A DNA stretch of 25,390 nucleotides. It comes from an actinobacterium SCGC AAA015-D07 (lineage in GTDB: Bacteria; Actinomycetota; Acidimicrobiia; Actinomarinales; Actinomarinaceae). This document shows positions 21,588-25,390 of the stretch, piece by piece. The notes under the pieces are model-generated. The model was not told the origin of the DNA and searched no databases. It saw only the letters and a program-made list of their open reading frames with translations. The stretch lies in NCBI GenBank assembly GCA_000384495.1, contig ARQR01000006.1, positions 1 to 25,390 of the forward strand. The letters run 5' to 3'. The translations under genes and the position numbers were made by a program. Every line of letters starts with the position of its first letter. Position 1 is the stretch's first letter.

Positions 21588-22576
21588 ATTTTAATCAGTC
21601 CTCTATCAGAATAAAATTTAACAAAATCAACTACTGTATCCATAATTGGCCTTGGATTGTGATTTAATTCTTCACGAGCAAGAGTGCTTGGAACTATTTT
21701 ATTACCAGTCTTGCCCGTATGAATAGTATCTAGCGTTCGAGTACTAGGTACTCCCTCTCTAACAGATTTTATATATGAAAAAGGAACAAGCAAATAAGCT
21801 AAGAATCCCGGTATCGTACCTTTTACAACCTCCTTACCAAGAGCTTCACCAATCATTTGTCCTAACTCAAAAAAAGTTCGATACTCACCTGCTACAAGAT
21901 AGTTCTGACCATTTTTACCATTTTCAATTGCTGAAATAGCAGTAACACACAAATCTCTCACATCAACATAGTTATATCCCCAGTTCGGTAAACGGGGAGT
22001 TTTGCCATTAGCTAAATCAATCAGACCTTCTGTTCCGAGGCCTACTTTATAGTCATATGGACCGAATATATTTACAGGGTGCAAAATACTTGCTTCAAGG
22101 CCTTTATTACAATACTCAAGAACAATCCTTTGGGCGTCTGCTTTTGATAAGTCATAAGGTATGGCATTTTTATCATTAACAAGCTCTTTATCTTCAAGCA
22201 GAGGCTTATCAATTGGAAATCTATTAAATGCATCAACCGAAGAAAAGTGTATCATTTTTTTTACACCAGACTTAAGAGCAACATTACAAACATTTTTCGT
22301 ACCATTAACATTTATGTTCCTGATTAAATCTTTATATCGACGATCTAGACATATAAATGCTGCGGTATGAAAAACCACATCTACATCCTCAAATATATTC
22401 CATAATGAATCTTTTTTTGTTATATCGCCTTTAATTAATTCCACATCAAGACCCTCATATGCTCTGTGATCATCGTCAAAATCAATACAACGAACTCTAT
22501 AATCTTGATTGATTAATTCTCGAATGAGTGTTGCCCCAGCATGTCCAGAACTACCAGTAATTAATGCGAGAGTCAT
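21584..22576 (-). CDS. NAD-dependent epimerase/dehydratase (extended SDR; 3-beta-HSD or dihydroflavonol-reductase-like)
   Basis: 330 residues of Rossmann fold. The N-terminal GSSGHAGATL is the TGxxGxxG dinucleotide motif, VRCIDFD ends strand 2 with the acidic residue expected for NAD, VVFHTAAF is strand 4, and YDLSKADAQRIV is the catalytic YxxxK. NYVDVRDLC and GQNYLVAGE are typical of the dihydroflavonol-reductase/3-beta-hydroxysteroid-dehydrogenase branch. The substrate is unknown; sugar nucleotide, sterol-like or isoprenoid alcohols are possible. ATG at 22576 is 6 nt from TAAAAT (22583-22588 on the opposite strand). Confidence 0.85.
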   Translation of the reverse strand: MTLALITGSSGHAGATLIRELINQDYRVRCIDFDDDHRAYEGLDVELIKGDITKKDSLWNIFEDVDVVFHTAAFICLDRRYKDLIRNINVNGTKNVCNVALKSGVKKMIHFSSVDAFNRFPIDKPLLEDKELVNDKNAIPYDLSKADAQRIVLEYCNKGLEASILHPVNIFGPYDYKVGLGTEGLIDLANGKTPRLPNWGYNYVDVRDLCVTAISAIENGKNGQNYLVAGEYRTFFELGQMIGEALGKEVVKGTIPGFLAYLLVPFSYIKSVREGVPSTRTLDTIHTGKTGNKIVPSTLAREELNHNPRPIMDTVVDFVKFYSDRGLIKI

Positions 22577-22591
22577 ATTATTATTTTAATT
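22577..22591. promoter_or_regulatory. 15-bp divergent promoter region with overlapping -10 boxes
   Basis: Only 15 bp separate the divergent start codons. TATTAT (plus, 22579-22584) ends 7 nt before the ATG at 22592, and TAAAAT (minus, 22588-22583) ends 6 nt before the ATG at 22576, so the boxes overlap by two bases. Any -35 for each gene must lie inside the other coding sequence. Confidence 0.5.
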
Positions 22592-22855
22592 ATGGATAAT
22601 GATGAAAAGCTAATTAGAAAAGCAAAAGCACGTATTGGTTTTAGGGTTCACAGTGTAATTTATTTTATTGTTTGCTTAGCTTTAACTTTATTTGATATAT
22701 TTATTGATTCTACTGGATCTAATTGGTGGTATTTTGTCGTCGGCGGTTGGGGTATTGGACTATTTTCACACTTTATTGGCATAACTAGTAATAGTCTTTT
22801 TTCTGTTGAAAAGGAAGTAGAGAGATTAAAGAACGATAGTAAAGATAGATATTAA
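22592..22855 (+). CDS. 2TM-domain small membrane protein
   Basis: 87 residues: a charged N-terminus (DNDEKLIRKAKARIGFRVH), a first helix (about 21-38), a short loop with GSNWWYF, a second helix (about 45-64) including GGWGIGLFSHF, and a charged C-terminal helix. The A-x-x-R-(V/I)-x-F-x-x-H start and GWGIGLxxH end match the 2TM domain often found alone or fused to histidine kinases in bacteria. Role unknown, perhaps a membrane anchor or signalling accessory. Confidence 0.75.
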   Translation: MDNDEKLIRKAKARIGFRVHSVIYFIVCLALTLFDIFIDSTGSNWWYFVVGGWGIGLFSHFIGITSNSLFSVEKEVERLKNDSKDRY

Positions 22856-22861
22856 GTTTTT

Positions 22862-23047
22862 TTAATCGTCACCAAAAAACATCTGATTTCCACCGTATGG
22901 AATTTCTTCGTCTTTTGAATAGATTTCTACGAAACGTTGTTTGATTTCTTTTACTTTATCAATGAGTCCAATTTTTTTTAAATAGTTATATGGAGCTCTA
23001 AAAACTCTATCTTCAAACTCTAAAAATTTTGTTACTTTCTCACTCAT
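22862..23047 (-). CDS. Hypothetical 61-aa soluble protein
   Basis: Unrecognised. The composition is that of a real protein: charged, mostly helical, with an acidic C-terminus (PYGGNQMFFGDD). ATG at 23047 lies 7 nt from a TATTTT -10-like box (23055-23060 on the opposite strand), the same arrangement as other genes here. It is convergent with the 2TM gene, 6 nt apart, and divergent from the metallopeptidase gene. No other ORF claims this space. Confidence 0.6.
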   Translation of the reverse strand: MSEKVTKFLEFEDRVFRAPYNYLKKIGLIDKVKEIKQRFVEIYSKDEEIPYGGNQMFFGDD

Positions 23048-23097
23048 CGTTTTAAAAATAGTAGCATTTAGCTGAATTTACTAAAACTTTTAAAATA

Positions 23098-23124
23098 TTA
23101 ATTTATTGTAAAAACATAAATTAA
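23098..23124. repeat. AT-rich inverted repeat upstream of the metallopeptidase gene
   Basis: TTAATTTAT (23098-23106) and ATAAATTAA (23116-23124) are perfectly complementary around a 9-nt loop. Position 36 bp before the -10 box suggests an operator-like site; AT-richness makes chance occurrence quite possible. Confidence 0.3.
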
Positions 23125-23160
23125 GGGTTTATCAACACAAAAGCCAACTTTTATTGGGTA

Positions 23161-23166
23161 TATACT
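23161..23166 (+). promoter_or_regulatory. -10 box of the metallopeptidase gene, leaderless type
   Basis: TATACT ends 6 nt before the ATG at 23173; no Shine-Dalgarno. Confidence 0.45.
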
Positions 23167-23172
23167 TGTATT

Positions 23173-24348
23173 ATGAAGAAATCTTTAATTTTTATATTAC
23201 TTTTGTCTTTTTGTGGAGGAGCCTCAGAATCGCAGCAAACCTCACAACAATCAGAAACCAATGAAACCTCACAACAATCAGAAAGCAATGAAGTAACTGA
23301 AAAAGAAGAAGAACTAATAGACCATATGACTTTAGTTGATTATCCAGCAAAACTTTATTTTGCAGGAGATATACCAACAGAGGTTCATGGCCGAGTAGAG
23401 TATGCCTTTTCTATAATTCAAGAAAAAATCGGAAAATATCCTGTTGAAATCTATTTTGTAGGAACTGATGAAAGTGAAAAAGACAAACTATCTAATCTTT
23501 TTTGTACTAATCGAGAAGAGACCGGTAATTTTGATTCAAATGACCTTCGATTTAATTTTCAAGATTTTGATGATTGTATGAACTTTATCGATGAAAGATA
23601 TTTTTCAGAGTACCTTCGAAGCAGTCTAGAAACCGAACAAAGAGGATTTCCAGCCAGTGGAAATAAAGGTCATAACGGACAATTTGAACAAAGATATCAT
23701 TTGCTTGTTTGGTCAAAACCAATCGGGTTCGAAGTTGAAAATGGTGAAGGATACAACATTGAAGTAAGAGGTGTTTTCCATGAATATTGGCATGTGTTCC
23801 AGATGGCTCATATGGATTTTTATAATTGTTCTGATAGAGATGTTCGATCAACATGTGATTTTGATTTTGATTCGATTGACTATCTTGTTGGGGGTACGTG
23901 GCTTCAAGAAGGAACAGCAGTTTTTAAAGAAATAACGATTTTAGAAGAGCAGATTAAGATTGGCAATTTTAAAAACAATCAAGGAGATATATTTCAAGAA
24001 TTTAATAATCAATATTTTGATGGACAAAGAGCAATGGAGCAGTGTCCAGGAATGTCAATAAGAGACATAAAATATAGTGATCCATGTAGCCAAGCTGTTT
24101 ATGGATGGGGAGCTTGGGCAGCTGCCTATTTAACTCATAAAGTAAACGATCCTTATATTTTTGAAAATGTTTATTACCCAGAATTAAAAAAATTAGGTGA
24201 TCCAGAACTTGTATTTTCAAATACATTTGGTTTAACAAGAGATGAATTTTTTGCCGATTTTGATTTATGGATCTATCTTTCAGAGGAGGAAAGAAAAACT
24301 GTAATCCCTACTGTGGAAGAAAGCACGGGAAGGTTATATTATCCTTAA
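23173..24348 (+). CDS. Secreted or lipid-anchored HExxH metallopeptidase-like protein
   Basis: 391 residues. The signal sequence MKKSLIFILLLSFC ends in a possible lipobox cysteine (C14), although Phe at -1 is atypical. Next comes a Ser/Gln/Glu/Asn-rich linker containing a nine-residue tandem repeat (TSQQSETNE, TSQQSESNE). The main domain has HEYWH (H203, E204, H207) in VRGVFHEYWHVFQ and WLQEG with E246 39 residues later, the zinc-ligand and catalytic layout of gluzincin peptidases. Six further cysteines (111, 135, 219, 228, 291, 305) fit extracellular disulfides. YGWGAWAAAYL and the closing DEFFADFDLWI resemble helices behind the active site in related proteins. The family is not recognised by name, and activity is inferred from the motif. 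Confidence 0.7.
   Translation: MKKSLIFILLLSFCGGASESQQTSQQSETNETSQQSESNEVTEKEEELIDHMTLVDYPAKLYFAGDIPTEVHGRVEYAFSIIQEKIGKYPVEIYFVGTDESEKDKLSNLFCTNREETGNFDSNDLRFNFQDFDDCMNFIDERYFSEYLRSSLETEQRGFPASGNKGHNGQFEQRYHLLVWSKPIGFEVENGEGYNIEVRGVFHEYWHVFQMAHMDFYNCSDRDVRSTCDFDFDSIDYLVGGTWLQEGTAVFKEITILEEQIKIGNFKNNQGDIFQEFNNQYFDGQRAMEQCPGMSIRDIKYSDPCSQAVYGWGAWAAAYLTHKVNDPYIFENVYYPELKKLGDPELVFSNTFGLTRDEFFADFDLWIYLSEEERKTVIPTVEESTGRLYYP
23239..23292 (+). repeat. Two 27-bp tandem repeats in the linker of the metallopeptidase-like gene
   Basis: Units 23239-23265 and 23266-23292 differ by one base (C/G, giving Thr/Ser), encoding TSQQSETNE and TSQQSESNE. A recent in-frame duplication; copy number could vary between strains. 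Confidence 0.9.
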
Positions 24349-24373
24349 ACATTATGGCTTTCGTTTTTAACCT

Positions 24374-25039
24374 ATGAAAGATATAAAAATAACCAAAAAT
24401 CATCCTATAAAAAAAAGATATATTTTAGGACCCTTGGGAAGAGTAATTTTAAAGTTAATTAATTGGGATATCGTTGGTAACCTTCCAGATAACAAAAAAA
24501 TAATTATTGCCTCAGCACCTCACTCTTCTTCTTTTGATAGTATTTATGCATTTTTTGTTTGCATGGCGTCGGATTTAAAATTTTATTTTTTAGGATCTAT
24601 ATCTATGTTTACAAGAATTGTTGTACCAATTCCCTTCAAAAAGAACCCAGATAAATTAGGAATTCCACATCCATTTGGCTTGATACAAAAAAAAATAATG
24701 ATGAATTTTGGTGGAATACCTGTCTGGAGAACAAAATCCACAGGAGTAACTCAACAAGTGATTGATGAATTAAAAACAAAAGATAAATTTATTTTATATC
24801 TAACTGTTGAAGGACTCATGCACACGAACAAAACAATCAAAAGTGGCTTTTATTATATAGGGAAAGAACTTGATGCGACTATTGTTCCTACAAAAATTGA
24901 CTATAAAAATAGAAGATTTGAACTTATGAGCGAATACAAGCTTACAGATTCTCTCGAAATAGATAAAAATGCATTAATGGATATATATCACCTAGTTCAG
25001 GGAAGAAATAAAATATTTTTAAAACCTGGAAAAGATTAA
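24374..25039 (+). CDS. 1-acylglycerol-3-phosphate acyltransferase-like protein (PlsC family), third in the window
   Basis: 221 residues aligned in plan with the protein at 15821-16489: ASAPHSSSFD (HX4D, H50 and D55), then FGLIQKKIMMNFGGIPVWR, then LTVEG where the family usually has TPEG (V145 for Pro), IVPTKIDYKNRRFEL near the end. The Pro-to-Val change is mild and other motifs are intact, so it is probably active. It starts 25 nt after the metallopeptidase stop without a Shine-Dalgarno or a clear -10, so it may be cotranscribed with that gene. One base separates it from the 45-aa ORF. Confidence 0.82.
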   Translation: MKDIKITKNHPIKKRYILGPLGRVILKLINWDIVGNLPDNKKIIIASAPHSSSFDSIYAFFVCMASDLKFYFLGSISMFTRIVVPIPFKKNPDKLGIPHPFGLIQKKIMMNFGGIPVWRTKSTGVTQQVIDELKTKDKFILYLTVEGLMHTNKTIKSGFYYIGKELDATIVPTKIDYKNRRFELMSEYKLTDSLEIDKNALMDIYHLVQGRNKIFLKPGKD

Positions 25040-25040
25040 T

Positions 25041-25178
25041 TTGTTAGTAATTTTTTTAGTCATTATTGGATCAGTTCTATTAATTGGCTGGTTTCCCAAC
25101 CTGTCTGTATTAATTGGTATTGTTGGAGTTGTGTTGGGGATAAACTGGTTAATTAAAAACGACAGGTACTACGAATAA
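25041..25178 (+). CDS. Putative 45-aa membrane peptide (TTG start)
   Basis: Begins one base after the acyltransferase stop with TTG and ends at 25176-25178. Two hydrophobic stretches (about 2-17 and 21-38) are split by GWFPN, then a charged end KNDRYYE. The amino-acid pattern is that of a real two-span or re-entrant peptide and it is convergent with the next gene, 8 nt apart. The TTG start without a strong Shine-Dalgarno is the weak point; translation would depend on coupling. Confidence 0.5.
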   Translation: MLVIFLVIIGSVLLIGWFPNLSVLIGIVGVVLGINWLIKNDRYYE

Positions 25179-25186
25179 ATTACCCA

Positions 25187-25390
25187 CTAACGATATTTAT
25201 CAAAAAAACCTTTCCTATACGCGTAGTAAGTAACTGCACTTAAGACTATCCCAGAAAAAAATGGAGGGATTCTTACTAGAAATAAGATAAATGCAATACC
25301 TGCAATTGTATAGTCAACATATCTCCAAAACTTATTTGATAACTTAGGGAGTAGATTAAAGAGTCTAAGTACGAGAATTATGGCAACAAA
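25187..25390 (-). CDS. Membrane protein, C-terminal 67 residues (runs off the right edge)
   Basis: Minus-strand reading frame open from the right edge to a TAG at 25189-25187. It has hydrophobic segments FVAIILVLRLFNLLP and YTIAGIAFILFLV, then PPFFSGIVLSAVTYYAYRKG and a basic end FFDKYR. It is clearly a polytopic or multi-span membrane protein, but too little is present for a family call. Confidence 0.6.
   Translation of the reverse strand, partial: FVAIILVLRLFNLLPKLSNKFWRYVDYTIAGIAFILFLVRIPPFFSGIVLSAVTYYAYRKGFFDKYR

Overview
This 25.4-kb AT-rich window (roughly one-third G+C) reads as ordinary chromosome of a streamlined free-living bacterium. Genes are tightly packed on both strands, with 1-4 base overlaps and intergenic gaps as short as 15 bp. 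I favour a low-GC marine actinobacterium, for three reasons. There is a PPOX-class protein of the F420-dependent type. A ribosome-mediated trp attenuator controls a TrpB2-type tryptophan synthase. Most first genes look leaderless, with a -10 hexamer only 6-8 nt before the start codon, whereas Shine-Dalgarno sites appear almost only on genes inside operons. The taxon is an inference; there is no rRNA or marker gene to fix it.

Layout. 1-903 (minus): the 5' part of trpB2 behind a Trp-rich leader peptide and attenuator. 947-4290: a MacB/Lol-type ABC exporter pair. 4347-5639: an M20 dipeptidase. 5699-10372: the most unusual region, an eight-gene operon that mixes four ~180-aa six-helix membrane proteins with four dimeric alpha/beta-barrel (ABM-like) proteins, three of them internally duplicated. 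I recognise no known system in it. 10395-12035: an acyltransferase-3 membrane enzyme, a 42-aa membrane peptide, a PPOX-class enzyme and a 12-aa Cys-rich micro-ORF. 12037-13956 (minus): an SRPBCC protein, a structured intergenic element, a 26-aa membrane peptide and an APC permease. 14024-15013: a polytopic membrane protein with conserved-looking His residues. 15021-17210 (minus): two acyltransferases and a histidine phosphatase.

17262-19342: a small membrane protein, then a cytochrome P450 flanked by two copies of a ~155-bp element. Each copy carries a palindrome, a promoter with a 17-bp spacer, a GNRA-loop hairpin showing a compensatory change between copies, and an intrinsic terminator. I read this as a two-member small-RNA family. 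19555-22576: endonuclease IV and diaminopimelate decarboxylase (overlapping), and an NAD-dependent epimerase/dehydratase. 22592-25390: a 2TM-domain protein, a short hypothetical protein, a secreted HExxH metallopeptidase-like protein, a third acyltransferase, a 45-aa membrane peptide and the C-terminal end of another membrane protein.

No tRNA, rRNA, CRISPR array, transposase or phage gene was seen. The strongest candidates for something undescribed are the ABM/six-helix operon and the repeated small RNA. The trp attenuator is a known mechanism but is unusually clear here.
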